Positions 39,791 to 51,833 of a stretch of DNA of 64,000 nucleotides are shown here, in pieces. Position numbers and translations under genes: made by a program. The stretch is from contig BRYA01000318.1 of NCBI GenBank assembly GCA_030267965.1, positions 1-64,000 of the forward strand. Direction: 5' to 3'. Within the stretch, counting starts at the first letter, position 1. Each line of letters begins with the position of its first letter. The notes beneath the pieces are model-generated. The model worked only from the letters and a program-made list of their open reading frames with translations. It had not been told where the DNA came from and made no database searches. The stretch is from Triparma columacea (taxonomy: Eukaryota > Sar > Bolidophyceae > Parmales > Triparmaceae).

Positions 39791-41668
39791 CTATAATCTT
39801 TCTTCCTCCCCCTCCTCGCTCAACAGCATCTGTGCGGACTTGTCATTTTCCACCTTCTCGGTGTCCTTTTTCTTTTCCCTCCAGCAGTACCCTAGCAGTA
39901 GCACCCAGAGCGTGCAGATGAGGTAGATAGACCAATACCTACCCAGCAGGCAGACCTTCCACTCGTCCTCCGCCCCTTCATCCGTCTCGTCGATGAAGCA
40001 ATCAGGCACGATGTTCGTCTTCCCATTTGCAACCGCGTCCTTCACGCCACTGCACTCCAAATATGTGCTGCTGTCGTACTTGTCATTCCCCACCTCCTCG
40101 AACCACCAGATGACGGGGGCGCAAAGCCCAAGGAAGAGGCATGCGCAGAACGCCACCTTGGCCATCCTCCACTTCCTCCAGCACTTGCAGACCCCGCGCT
40201 TGACGCAGCACCAGACAGGGACGACGCAGAAGATCAGCAAAAACGCTAGGGTTATGCCTGTGAGAATCAGGGCGCCCCAAACTATGAACCTGTCGTCCCG
40301 CCCAGGAGGAAGCAGGGGGAAAGTCTCCTCGTAATTTTCGATGTGGTCCCCCCCACAACGGTTGACGACGACGTCGGTGAAGGTAAGGTTGGTCGTGGGG
40401 TTACTGGTGCTGCCCATGATGACGCCCAAGCTCATGGCAGGGGAGTTGATGGTGATGTTTCGCAGGGTTATGTTAGACATGGCGCTGCGCGGTTCCATGC
40501 GAGAGGCCGAAATGGGGGGGGGGAAGATGAGTGAAAATTACAGCAGCGGTAAAAGGAGAAGTACGCTTGTCGTGCGGTCTTCCTCCGATTGCTCGCTTTA
40601 TTTTCTCGTCGCTCCTCTCTTCTCGCTAACATCTCACCTCTCCTCAATGGGAAAGCAAACAGCCTCGGGCTTGTCTGGCCAACACAACGAGCATGGATTA
40701 GGGTAACAAAGGTCCGGGTTGTCCGACTGCTGCGCGGGCCCAATCCAGATTGGGTATTGCTCGACATGTTCCATGACAATGTCCTCGAAGAGAATATCCG
40801 TCATCTTTCCAGTCCCCCCACGGAACTTCGTGTAGATTCCCTTATGTGTCTTGTGGACGACAAAGTCCCTAAACGTCACGTTCTTCACGTGCGTTCCGCC
40901 GATCGATCCGATTACCATTGCCATTCCCGATGCGTTGTTGTGCTCGAAGAGTATGTTGGACGAAACGCCATCGTAATTGTCTTTAACAGTATAGCAATCG
41001 TCTTGGGCGTAGCAGTTACAGTGATGAATGTGAATGTTGTGCCCAGATACGTCAAACCCATCGGTGTTGAAGGCTGATAAATCGAGAATACTGTGGCCCT
41101 CCATTCGCGTTCTACGAGCTGAAATTCCGCATCCGGAAATCTCCATTCCGTCAACCCGATAAAACTTCGTTGTCCAGTACGGACTGTCGAGAAATAAGAT
41201 GTCCTTGATAAGGATGTCGGAGCCTTTATTGATTCTAAAAAGTCGCGGGCGATCCTCGTGGTGCTTCAGGTAACCAAGAAAGGGCCACCACCACCACGAG
41301 GCGCCATGCCCAATCAACTGCCCCATCTTCGTGTGGGTTCCGCCTCCAAGGCTGCTAGTGACGGTGAAGTTCTTCACATTGTTGAACTGCAGACACTCAA
41401 GAACTTGACCGTTCTCCTTCCTCGGCCACTCATCCACAAGAGAACTGAATTCGAGCGCTCCATCGATCTGAATCTTTACGTCCTGCAGCCCGGCGCTCAC
41501 TATTCCTCCCATGACGTGGAAGGTTCCTGGAGGGATAAGCAGTGTGGTCCCGGAGGTCATGTTCTGGGGGGTTAGGGTGTAGTTAAGAAGTCCTCCATTG
41601 AACCACTGGGCCGAGGGGGAAGGATCTCCCTCGATCCCTCCGAGATCCTTAAAATTTAGGAGGGTCAT
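39791..41668 (-). CDS. Membrane-anchored GH28 (polygalacturonase-fold) glycoside hydrolase
   Basis: Exons 41668-40638 and 40484-39791 (phase 2); at least 574 aa. A right-handed beta-helix hydrolase is indicated by the GH28 signature residues AFNTDGFDVSG (NTD), YAQDDCYTVKD (the DD pair) and VIGSIGGTHVKNV in place of GHG. After the catalytic domain come two or three hydrophobic segments (IVWGALILTGITLAFLLIFC; VAFCACLFLGLCAPVIWWF; LICTLWVLLLGYCW) with a Cys-rich loop, so the enzyme is tethered at the cell surface or endomembrane. No signal peptide is visible before MTLLNFKDLGG; an open frame runs upstream to about 41750, so an upstream exon may be missing. Substrate: pectin-like uronan, inferred. 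Confidence 0.82.
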
Positions 41669-41842
41669 TCGCCGTCGTAGGTCAGGATAAGGGCCTCTCT
41701 CTGGAAATCTGGGTTGTAATCGATATAATCGATGTGAGAAAAATTGACTCCAAACTGGATTCTCTCCGTGTCAATTCCCAGATCAATCCCAAGATCCCAA
41801 GATCCCAAGATCCAAGATTTGTCGAAATAAAATATTTTTGTT

Positions 41843-44268
41843 TTAGTTGCTCAACCACCCTTCCAACTTCGCACGAATCGCGGGTCCAAAGATCCCCAGT
41901 CCTATGGGCACGAGCGCAGTCGGCGCGAGGCTTAGGCTCAAATATAGCACGACGCATGTGGAGAGAGTTGATCTTACGGAATCTTTCACTATTGACCTTT
42001 TGAGAGCGGATACCTGGGCCTCGATCTCGGCATTTGTTTTTTCGTGGTCGGCCCGCTGCTGCGGCTGCGAGGGTTGAGTCTTCAGACGCTTGGGCTCCTG
42101 GTGAATCCTCAGCAGGCTCTTGATCTCCCCTACGAACTCGGGCTTTGCCAAGACGTCTTGTATGGTCCACCCCTTCGTGAGGAGGGGATCGCCAAGGAAT
42201 GAGCTTGAGCCTGTGGTGTCAAACTTGAAGCCGTATTTTCCGGGCTTGTCAAGTAGGTACCACACAATGGTCCCTAGGGCGCAGACGAAGCCACCACCGA
42301 AGTACGCGGCCATTCTGACCGGGAACGGACGTGTCAGAATTCCGTGAGTGAACTGCTCTCCCTTGGACATTAGGTGGCTCCGCATGTGGAATATTCCGTA
42401 GATGTAGGCGAAGGTGGTCGCGCTGACGAAGCCGGCGTACGAATTGAAGGTATAGAGGCAATCTGGGGTCCAGTTTATGGGCGTGGAGGGGGTGAGGGAA
42501 GGGTAATAAGGGAAGGACTGCGAAATAGGGTTTGTGTTAGTGGATATAGTACCTCGGCTTATGCTTTACTTCTTCTCTTCTCTTCTCGTTCTCACCTGCT
42601 GCCACTTTTTCAGAATGGAAGGGTACATTGAGCTGCCCTCGTCAGCCAAGAGCGCCGTGGCTATTTCAGCGATCTCTTCCAGCTCGTTCGCCCCCTTCCC
42701 TCCGTTTAGGAGTCTATTTATCTCTATTCTGTCCTTATCCGTAATATTTTTGACCGCCAGCGACGCGGCCTGAGATATGGAGACGTCTTCCGACCAGCTC
42801 AGGCCCACAAGCATGGGGAGTAGCTCCTGGCAAACGTCGGGCCGGTAGCTGCTGAAGCTCGCAATCGCCTCCACCATCAGGAGGGGCAGGGTGTTGGGTT
42901 GGGTCGCCCTGTTGTTGGTTCTAGTGGACGTGGAGATCTCGTGGGAGGAAGAAGGGAGGGGGTAGATGTGGGTGAACAGGTCGTCCAGCAGGGGAAGGTA
43001 GATGTCCTCGTGCCGGTCCGCCAGATCCGCGAGGTCCAGTTTAATTTCCAAGAGCTCCTCTTCGCTAATGTCCTGATCGGACCACATGGACTGCGACGAG
43101 CGGAGCGAAGCGGAGCGGGGGGGGTTGTGTTAGTTGTCAGAGTTGTTGCATGGGGGTGTGGCAACATCAGATGCGGAGCCTTCTGACGCTCGTGACATCG
43201 TCGCCGCTGTATTCGTTTGATCTTCGTCCGTTCTCACCTTTCGCGATTCCAGGTACCCACACATCTCCGGGTAGCAGGTGGCTAGGAATCTATGCATCTG
43301 TTTTACGATTGTCTCAAACAGCTCAGGTTTAGATGCGAGAAAGGTGGAGGGGTGGGAGGACTGATTGTGTAGGAGCTTGAGGAGAAGGAGGAGCTCCGCA
43401 GGGACTTGGTAGCCGGATTGGAGGCGGGAGGAGGGAGGCAGGGAGAGGTAGTGGGAGGGGTGGGAGTGGGGAGAGGGGGGGGGGGTTGGAGGGGGTGTCT
43501 CCGAGATAAACTTGGGTATCTCAACGACCCGACGCATAACACTCTCGACCCCTTGTCTAGTCGTTTCCATCCTTTCGCAAATTTGCATTGCTATTTCCTC
43601 TGAGGATCCTGGCTCCTTGTTGAGTAGGATGGTGGTTTGTAGTGAGGGCTCAGTGAGGGAGTTCAGGAGACTGAGGGATTTCGTTCTGATTGTAGGGGAG
43701 AGAGACGTTGTCGATAGGGAGAGAAGGAGGGGAAGAAGGGTGCGAGGTGGGGGAGAGGGGGAGGAGGTGGTGGAGGTGGAGGCAGGGGAACCATGAGATA
43801 GGGTCAGGGAGGGTGAGAGTGATGACGGAGGAAGGAGAGTAAGAACACGGGACATGTCAATGCTGGCGTAGTGGGATATTGAGGACAGCTGCAGAAGCTT
43901 ATCCAAGGCCTCAGAAGCGGCTGTGGGCTGCACTGCGTCAGAACCTGGCTTAGAAGGTTTTAGGGAGTTGGATGGGTTGTGGAGAGTCCGGATCAGATCG
44001 TGTGACAGGCTGCTCTTCAGGGTTTGGATATGCTTGGGGAGATTAGACACCGTGTCGTCGAACCTGTTGGGAGGGAGGAGGTTGAGGGAGGGAGGGGGAG
44101 AGGGAGGGAGGGGACGTGAGCAAAGTGCCCATTCTTGATGTGAGTGTGTTATGTTTGGTACTTGTACTCTTACGTGAAGTATACTGATCCCGTGATGAAT
44201 GTGCTATAAGCCATATATGCTAGCGGCACGTATACGGCAGGACCTCCAGCGCGCTTTAGGTTGTTCAT
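41843..44268 (-). CDS. Unrecognised helical-repeat protein with C-terminal membrane hairpin
   Basis: Four exons: 44268-44174, 44063-43238, 43090-42596 and 42517-41843 (phases 2, 0, 0); 696 aa. Exon 1 has a hydrophobic start (VPLAYMAYSTFITGSVYF). Exons 2-3 look like ARM/HEAT-type alpha-helical repeats (LLPLLLSLSTTSLSP; LPLLMVEAIASFSSYRPD; SQAASLAVKNITDKDRIEI). Exon 4 has membrane segments (SYAGFVSATTFAYIYGIFH, then MAAYFGGGFVCALGTIVWYL) and, after a short coiled coil, LSLSLAPTALVPIGLGIFG. Intron 2 carries the CTCGTCGCAG motif. No family recognised; a membrane-bound scaffold is the most I can infer. Confidence 0.72.
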
Positions 44269-44470
44269 TTTTGTGAGGGAAAGAGGAGAACCTTGGGGGC
44301 CTCTCTCCAGAAATGATGGGGAAGAAGGGAATGTCGATGTTTTTGATGTTTTCGATGTTTAATGTATCTGTGGTATAGTTGGAAGTAGACAATGAGGGTA
44401 TAGGATGTAAAGGAGGCAGTCAGGGCTGAAATGGAAAAGCTCCAAACTTTCTCCTCTTTTTTTTTGCAAA

Positions 44471-45476
44471 ATGAACGCGCTAAAAGTCTTCAGCTTCGTC
44501 GCCACGTCTATTGGGGTAAATGCTCTGGCAAGTCGAGCACTATGTGTAGGCGCCAGGAGATCCCTGTCAATTTCTGGAGGTGCTGATGACGAGCTGCGAA
44601 GGAAACTCAAAGAAGGCACTAGCTTGAACGCAGGAGAGCAGGTAAGACTGTGTCGCAAGTGTCCTCACCACTTCTTCTTTTCGGTGGGTCGAGGTTAACA
44701 TCCTCCTCCCTCCCTCCCTCCTTTCCAGATATGGATCGTCGACCCTTCCACAAACACCCCCCTCCGGGCGGGCGATCGTTCCGAAATGAGGCTCCAAAAG
44801 CTCTGTCACAGGGCGACTTACATATTACTTGTCCGTCCTAGCGACGGCAAACTGTTCGTTCAGAAGCGTAGCACCTTGAAGGATTACAAGCCAGGGTACT
44901 GGGACCCTACCCCTGGGGGTGTGGTGGGGTATGGGGAGAGCTACGAGTTGAACGCGCAAAGGGAGCTTGAAGAGGAGATGGGACTTTCCTCTGTCCCCTT
45001 AAAGTGGTGCTTCACGTTTCACTACAAGGACTCTGATGTTGACTGCTGGGGGGATGCTTGGGAGGGCGAGTGGGAGGGAAGGCCCGAGGTGAGGATGGTA
45101 AAAGCACAGAACGCACTTCGAGGACGACGCATATCGATTTTTAATCTCCATGACCCGAAAAATGAAATAAGTGTTACGAGCGTCATCAGACACATCGCAC
45201 GATATTTGCGTTCCTAACTTCACCTCAACAACAACAACTCGACAATCCTAACCCACCAGCGGTGCCCACGACTCGTTTCACTCGTCGCAGGATTTGAACG
45301 TCCAGAAAGAGGAGGTTGACGAGGTGGAGTGTATGAGTGTGGAAGAGATTTTCGAGAGAGCAAAGGGGGAGGAATTTACGAATGACTCGATGCATGCCTT
45401 AAGCTTGTGGAAAGATTGGAAGGGGGGATGGGGCGGGGGGGAGGGGGGGAGGAAGGCTTTCGTGGGGAGAAAATAA
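44471..45476 (+). CDS. Nudix hydrolase with organelle-type N-terminal extension
   Basis: Exons 44471-44641, 44729-45088 and 45291-45476 (phase 0); 238 aa. The Nudix box is intact: GGVVGYGESYELNAQ then RELEEEMGL (GX5EX7REUXEEXGU), preceded by RATYILLVRPSDGKLFVQKR as in YfcD/IPP-isomerase-like Nudix enzymes. The first 57 residues (MNALKVFSFVATSIGVNALAS...) look like a targeting peptide for plastid, mitochondrion or ER. The substrate (nucleoside or isoprenoid diphosphate) cannot be assigned. Intron 2 ends in CACTCGTCGCAG. It diverges from the helical-repeat gene across about 200 bp. Confidence 0.85.
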
Positions 45477-45554
45477 CGAGAAAATCAACGAAAATGTGTT
45501 CTTTTGCAAAATGGATTTTTTGACCCAAACCCGAGACCCAAAACACGAATTAGA

Positions 45555-46974
45555 ATGGCTGGAATGGTTAACAATCAAGACATGTTGGCGCTTAAGTCGT
45601 ACATCACGGCTTCTGATGCGAACCAGTGAGTCAAGGTCCCTGTCTGATGAACGTTTGCAGCAGCAGCAGATAAATCCAACTGCCCATCCTCGAACTCCGC
45701 TTCTCGAATTTAAACTTTTGGAAGTCACTCTAACGTTTCCGATTCGCTCATCCTACTCAGGTATTCAGGTCTCCACAAAGATACGATTATGATCGATGTG
45801 ACCCACAGTAATCTTGTCCAACGTCATATTGAGCTGCGTTTCGATCTCGTAAGTCAACCCCTCTTTCCAATCCCCATCCCCCCACACCCCTCACCCTCCT
45901 CCTCTCTCTCCTTCCCACGCAGCACGAAACCGTTGAGGCTCTCAAGCACAAGATTCACCGTAAGACTGGAACCCCTCCTGACTACCAGAAGTTGTACATC
46001 AAGTCTGGGGGAGTAGTTATTGGAGAGATTGGCTCCGATGAAAGCAAGATGCTTGGTTTCTACAGGTGAGAGACGGAGCGCGAAGGAAATCCAACCCCGC
46101 CTCGCAACTGCGCCCTCGCCTCCAACCCCAAACCACCCCAACCCAACCACCACCTAACCCAATTTCTCAAACCTAATTGCCCACTCGCCCACCCCTCCAA
46201 CCCTTTAGCATCCAATCAGGGATGGAGGTGCACTGCGTCGATTTGAACCCCCACTCCGCCTCCGCGAACGGCGGCTACGAGGACGTCAGCAAGGTGCAGA
46301 AGTACAAGATGTCCGACGAGGACTACGACAAGAAGAAGGGAACCCTCCGCGACTGGGCCAAACACCAGAAGGCTGCCGACCCGAAGTTCTCCCTCCAAAA
46401 GCACGCGAAGGAGCACCAGGCGCTGGTCGAGGCCAACCGCATCTATAAGACCACTGGACAGGCCCCCCCGGGCTTCTCCTTTGTCAACGGGAAGCTCACC
46501 GCGGACAAGAAGGAGGTGAGAATGAACGAGAAGTGGAAATTCAATTGCGAAGACTATGGTTCGCGCGTCCAAGAGCTCGTTCTCCGATACTGTACGTACC
46601 TCCTGCCACACTAACACAACCCTCTCCGCGGCTCGTTTCGCTCCTCTTAGGAGGAGAACACGCCTCCCCCCGGAGCAGATAGCGTTGAGGGTATCACAGT
46701 AGGCCTCAGGTGCGAGGTCCAGCCCGGAGAGCGCCGCGGCGTGGTAATGTACGTCGGGGAGATCGAGGAAATTGCCGGCGGGGGGCACTGGGTCGGAGTC
46801 AAATTCGACGAGCCTGTAGGCCTGACGGGGGGCACCGTTAAGGGGAAGCAAATCTTCGATGCCGGGGGGGACAGGATGGGAGGCTTCATCAGGGGCAAGA
46901 ACGTCAAGGTTGGGGACTTCCCAGAGAGGGACATCTTCGATGAACTTGACGACTCGGACGAGGACGAGCTCTAA
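45555..46974 (+). CDS. TBCB: Tubulin-folding cofactor B (CAP-Gly)
   Basis: Five exons: 45555-45625, 45761-45848, 45923-46065, 46209-46515 and 46651-46974; 310 aa. The N-terminal part is a ubiquitin-like domain (RHIELRFDLHETVEALKHKI spanning an intron). The middle has the TBCB hallmark DVSKVQKYKMSDEDYDKKKG, and the C-terminus is a CAP-Gly (GERRGVVMYVGEIEE, GHWVGVKFDEPVG, VKVGDFPERD). TBCB works with TBCE to dissociate alpha-tubulin dimers. Oddities: the usual GKNDG of CAP-Gly is replaced by GLTGG, and the C-terminus is an acidic DELDDSDEDEL rather than the typical short DEI/DMI end. Human TBCB is 244 aa, so this one is longer. Confidence 0.9.
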
Positions 46975-47124
46975 ACGGAGAGCGGACCCATAGACTGACC
47001 TTATACTAACTGTAGCATAGTTTTGTTGCCCTTCGGACCCCTAAACCTTCTCTTCTCTTCATTTTTGTTGTGTTTCTTTTCGCAAAAAATTGCTTGGGGG
47101 TTTTGGGGGTTTTGGGGGTTTTGA

Positions 47125-50100
47125 ATGGTCCTAGCCAAAGTTATCCCCGTGTTAGGCAAAGTCAAGTCGAAAGTCGCCGAGGAGATCCATGAAGTTCGCC
47201 GGAGCGAGAAGGTTGAGGGTGATGCAGATGATATAAAAGGGTTGCTCGAGGAGCAGGCCGAGGGAATAGCTGAAAAGATGTTCAAAGGTGGCGGTGGAGA
47301 GGCAATGGATGGTGAGTGATTATTTGTCCAGGGGTGCTTCCCTATCCCTCCTTGCCGCGATCTCAAAGGAGAAACGCCACATTCCTTTTTTTGTCTCTTA
47401 CTTACCATCCTTCACCGCAACCTTTCAACCACCACAACCCAAAGCCTTCGACGAGACTTCCTCCGCGATGAAACGTATGCTTGATGGGGGCGGAAAGCCT
47501 CTTGAAATGATCCAAGTGGCTATATCGTTCCTTCAGTCTTTCTCCCTTGTCGCCCTGATAGAGATGGAGTGGCCTGCTTGGTTTACCGGTTTCAAGATGT
47601 TCACACTGGACTTCGCGTTCATGGACGACGCGGGCGACTGGCCAATGATCCTTGTCGGCCTCTTTACGGCACCGTTCCTGATCTTACAGCTCGACCACGG
47701 GCTCTTCGTGAGAAGGAATGACGATTACATTGTGCAAAAAACAGTGACCGATGAAGGAACTTGGGCGAAGCGCAGGAACTTCCTTTTTACTATCGTCCTC
47801 ATTTGCATCTTTTGGATCATGGGTTTCGTTATTTCCCGAGGTCTTTCTTTTTCGGGTTACGGGGGCGGTTTTGCCTTTGGGATCTCCTTCGTCATCTTAG
47901 TGTGGAACCTACAGGGGGGCTGGGTGCTGCCCTCCGTAGAGGGGATGAAGGAGAATCTCGACAAACTGTCCCTTCGTTGGGGATTTTTTCTTGTTTTCGC
48001 TCTGTATTTGATTGGATTGGTAAGCAGGGAAAGGAGCGACGTCCCAACACGTGTTGCGTGCATGGACGACCCATCAAAATGTTTGGACAGCAAGACCAAG
48101 GCCAGGCTAGTCGATGTCTATTCTGTCGGTATAGTCTTCCTCATTCTTATCTTCACATCCGTTCAGCTCTTCCACTGGATTTACCTACGGCGACTTTTAA
48201 AAACGTGTAAGACAACCAATCAAAACTTCAAGTTGACTAGGTGCTCGCAAGAGTTCACTGCTTTTCTCTTCCTCTACCTGATCGCCTATCTTTCAGGCGT
48301 CAATGCTTCCCTGACCATGGCAGTTATGGAGCTTCCTGGGGCGGTAAACGGCACGCACTGCAGCGGGATCAGGCACGATGCGTGTGGCTTCAGCGACAGG
48401 TATGTTCTCACTGAAGACACCTGCTTGGGGAAGTCCGTCTACAAGACCCCTCTCGTGATCCACTCCACTGGCTACGCAGACCACTACGTTGCGGAATTCA
48501 ACGAAATTGCCTACTTCACAAATGGTGGAACCTCGTCATACTTTGTTACGTATGAGCATACTGTCCCAGTAGACAAGGAGAAGCTACTACCCACGAGCTT
48601 CCGCCCATCCGGTTGCGGAAAACCAGGGGTTTCGAAAGGAGAGTACAACGCAAAGAATGGCGTTGTTACTCGGGTAGTTGGGAGCGGATGCTCGGGTTGC
48701 TCCGAGCTCGCCTCCTCCTCCGACTGGATGTGCCTCTACAAGGACCCCCCCTCGCAAGTCCATTCGTCGACTGTGAGCAGAGTGCCAGGAGAAATTCCTT
48801 GCTTCTCGTGGGAGGCAAAATATGGAAGTAACTTGTGCGGCGAAAATTGTATAAAGCTTAGCAACTTCTTTGGGTATCTTTTCTTTGGTTTGTATGGGGT
48901 GCTGCCGCTACTTCGCATGACAACGTTAGGTCTTTCCGTCAAGAAGCTCCTGAAGGAGGAAGGGGGAGAGTACAAGGATGCTTTCGAGGCCATAAGTGTG
49001 CGGGCAAGATCGGAATCAACACACAATCGTTTCGAGGAGGTTGATGATGCGACGCAAAAGTCGACTATTTCTATCAAGATCGATAGGTTTGGCTTTAAAT
49101 ACCGTGTGAAGCACCTCCCGTACCCCATCCGATTCTGGCAAACGAACGACGACACGGTAAAGAAGGATCTTGGTCAGCAAGTGGCCGTTATCACTTCTCT
49201 ACTAGCCGCCTTCGAGGAAAAGTGGTGGTGGTGGAAGGTGAGGCGGAAGACACAGCGCTACACCCCTTGCAGTCAGCTTCTCCGCTCTCGTGGTAATTCT
49301 AACAAATCCCCGCTCTATCTTTCCCGTTCTTCGCTTTGCTCAGATCTACCTTCTTGCGGAGCGTTCAATTTTGGCTGCTGTGGTGTTCACAGAGGTCTCC
49401 GTGTGGGCTGCGTTTGTCGTGACCTGTTTTGGTTGGTTAGCCTCTTTCTATACATCGCCGTACTGGGAAGACGACGAAGACAAGGCCGATCTGATTGCAA
49501 GGGGTACAACTCTATTGACTGTCTTTGTGGCATGCCTCGCAGAGACTGAAGTAATTCGTGGAGATGAGATCCTGGTTGCCATTCTGCTCAATCTTTGTGC
49601 CCTTGTCACTGTCGTTATCCTCATAATGGCGGTGGGTCCCCGTCGACTTATGATGTCAATAGTTGCGTACTACAAAAGAGGCAAGAGGCAGCTGAAACTG
49701 CAGAGCGGGGAGGAAGCGGCTGATGCAATGACGGAGAAAGAGGTGGAAGACATGACTGAGTCCGAGTTTCTCTCCAAGTCCCTCGTCGTCAGGACGCGCC
49801 TGATGAAGCGTTTCCAGGACCATTTGGTAGGGACGAATTTCCTGAAGTGGGTCCACGTGGAGCACGGCGAGGACATAAAAAAGATTAACGCAAAGCAAAG
49901 AAGTATGTTGGAGAAGGTCGCGAAACAGTTTGGGAAGACCAGCTGCTGGCTTTACTCTCCTGGTAACGGGACCATGACCGGTGTGAAGTTGGACGGGGGG
50001 AAAGTGACGGAAATTGATTGGAGGGGAGAAGGCCTATCCCTGAAGGAGGGTAAACCGATAGCGAAGGGGCTTAAAATGCTCAACACTTGCACCAAGATAG

Positions 50101-51788
50101 ATCTGAGCTGTAACGATATTTACCTTGACGTGAAGACGAATAAGAAAGAGTTCATGAGTCTCAGTAATAAGTTTATTATCATGAAGAAGGAGGAGAAGAC
50201 GACGCTCGAAAGCGTGGCGCTGAAGTTCGGAAAAACGTTGGAGTGGCTCTACGACGGTAATGGGGCGCATAATGTGAGGAAATTTAAAGGGATTGAGTAC
50301 ACCGAGGACAACAAGATAGTAGGGCTGCATTGGGCAGGTCAAGGGCTTAAAGGGCAGCTTCCCGACGAAATTTGCGAGCTTAAAGACCTCAAGCGCCTTG
50401 ATTTGAGGTTTAATGATATCACTGTGGAGAATAACGTTGCCATCACAAACATGCAAGATTGCTCCATGCCCAAGCACTGGGATGATGACCGATATGTTAG
50501 GTTAATGATAGAAAGCGAGGACGTCCCGAGGGGCATGCACTTTTTCAAACCCAGGGGTGACGGGAAACGTGGCACCAGGAAGACTGTCCCGTGCCTCGGC
50601 CACAGGCCTCGCCTCTTCCACTTGGTTCGGCCTAATCCCAACGAAAAAGACCTCGTGCAGATTCGCGATTGCAATGATCCCGGGTGTTTCCTCCTCAAGG
50701 AGGAATTAGAGCTCGGGAACGACTCCGGCTGTAAGGGCAAGAGAGCACATTACAGCGAAAAGGAAATGAAATCAAGACAAACTTACTTTAGACTGTACTG
50801 GGAGAAGAACGAGGACGAGGAGAAGATGAAGGACAAGTTGGACCGACAAGGTACATTTAAGGTGATCCCGGCTCTATCAGGGACAGAGGGTTACGTGTCT
50901 TTTAAGTGGGAAAGCAGTGACAATGATGAGTTGGACCGATACATCACCTTTGCGAAGGCGGGCAGAGCTATGGGAGTCAGAGTTGCCGGTACGCTAGTGA
51001 AAGGAAACGGCTTCTCGGGTGAACCATTATGGCCGAAGGACTTTTCCTTCAAAATGTTGACCTTTAAGGGTGACATGGGAGGCAAGGGTCCCCCGCCAAC
51101 AAGAACGAAGGCGGAGCTCACCCACAGCTGGAAGAGCGGTTTAGTTAACTGGAGGGTGAACGATATGATCAATAGAATGGAGGACGACAACAGTTTCAAG
51201 TTCGATAATTCAAAGGTGAAAGTCGTCCTTTGTGATATGGCGAGAAAGCTTGGCAAGGACGTGGACTGGCTCCTGAACGGAATGGGTGGCTACAGGGTTG
51301 ACTGGTGGCGAGGTATATACGTTGAAAAGGGCCAAGTGATAGAGATTGACTGGAGGAACGAGGGGCTGAGGGGGCAAATCCCCGACGAACTTTTAGAGAT
51401 CAGTGAGAGTATCAGAGAAGTCAATTTTCTGGACAACCCTGACATGAGCAAAAAGCTATGTGAAGGGCTAATCCAGATGCAAAAGCGGCTAGGAAGCGAT
51501 TGTAACTTCTTTGACCCACGGGATGATATGAATATTTTCGAGGTATTAATCGACGACGTCTATAGGATGCCGTGGATGGACAGGGGAGGCTTCAACAAAC
51601 TTGGAACGATGCTTACCCTCCTTGTGATGCTCTGGGTTTTTGTTACATCCACCTCTTTTGGATATTTCATCTGGATCGTTGTGAACGGAATGCTCGTATT
51701 TTTCGCCCACTGGAACTTTTCAAGACACAAATCGGGGGTACAAGACGGTGAGGACAACAATTCAAGGTTCATGAGCGGGGAGGATTAG
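47125..51788 (+). CDS. Giant multi-pass membrane protein with LRR-like C-terminal repeats
   Basis: Exons 47125-47311, 47445-49237 and 49344-51788 (phases 1, 0); 1474 aa. Residues about 75-560 hold many hydrophobic segments (LVALIEMEWPAWFTGFKMF, LFTIVLICIFWIMGFVIS, TAFLFLYLIAYLSGV) and a Cys-rich extracellular loop. The join AAFEEKWWWWK|IYLLAERSILA begins a second membrane block (about 660-770), a pattern I associate with stramenopile adhesin-like proteins. The cytosolic part carries three repeats of FGKxxxWLYxxNG-GI-xxGKVxEIDWRxEGLxGQIPDEL form, resembling LRRNT_2 caps with single LRRs, plus a final hydrophobic pair. No enzymatic domain recognised. Probably a cell-surface receptor or adhesion protein. 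Confidence 0.75.
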
Positions 51789-51833
51789 TTGCATAGAATA
51801 GAATTTTGAACATAAAACGTGAAGGAGAGCTTG

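Noticed and set aside
41670..41855. Open minus frame ending REALILTYDGE then stop upstream of GH28
   Set aside because: No ATG and out of frame with GH28; another upstream frame reaches GH28 in phase but also lacks a start, so only a possible missing exon is noted.
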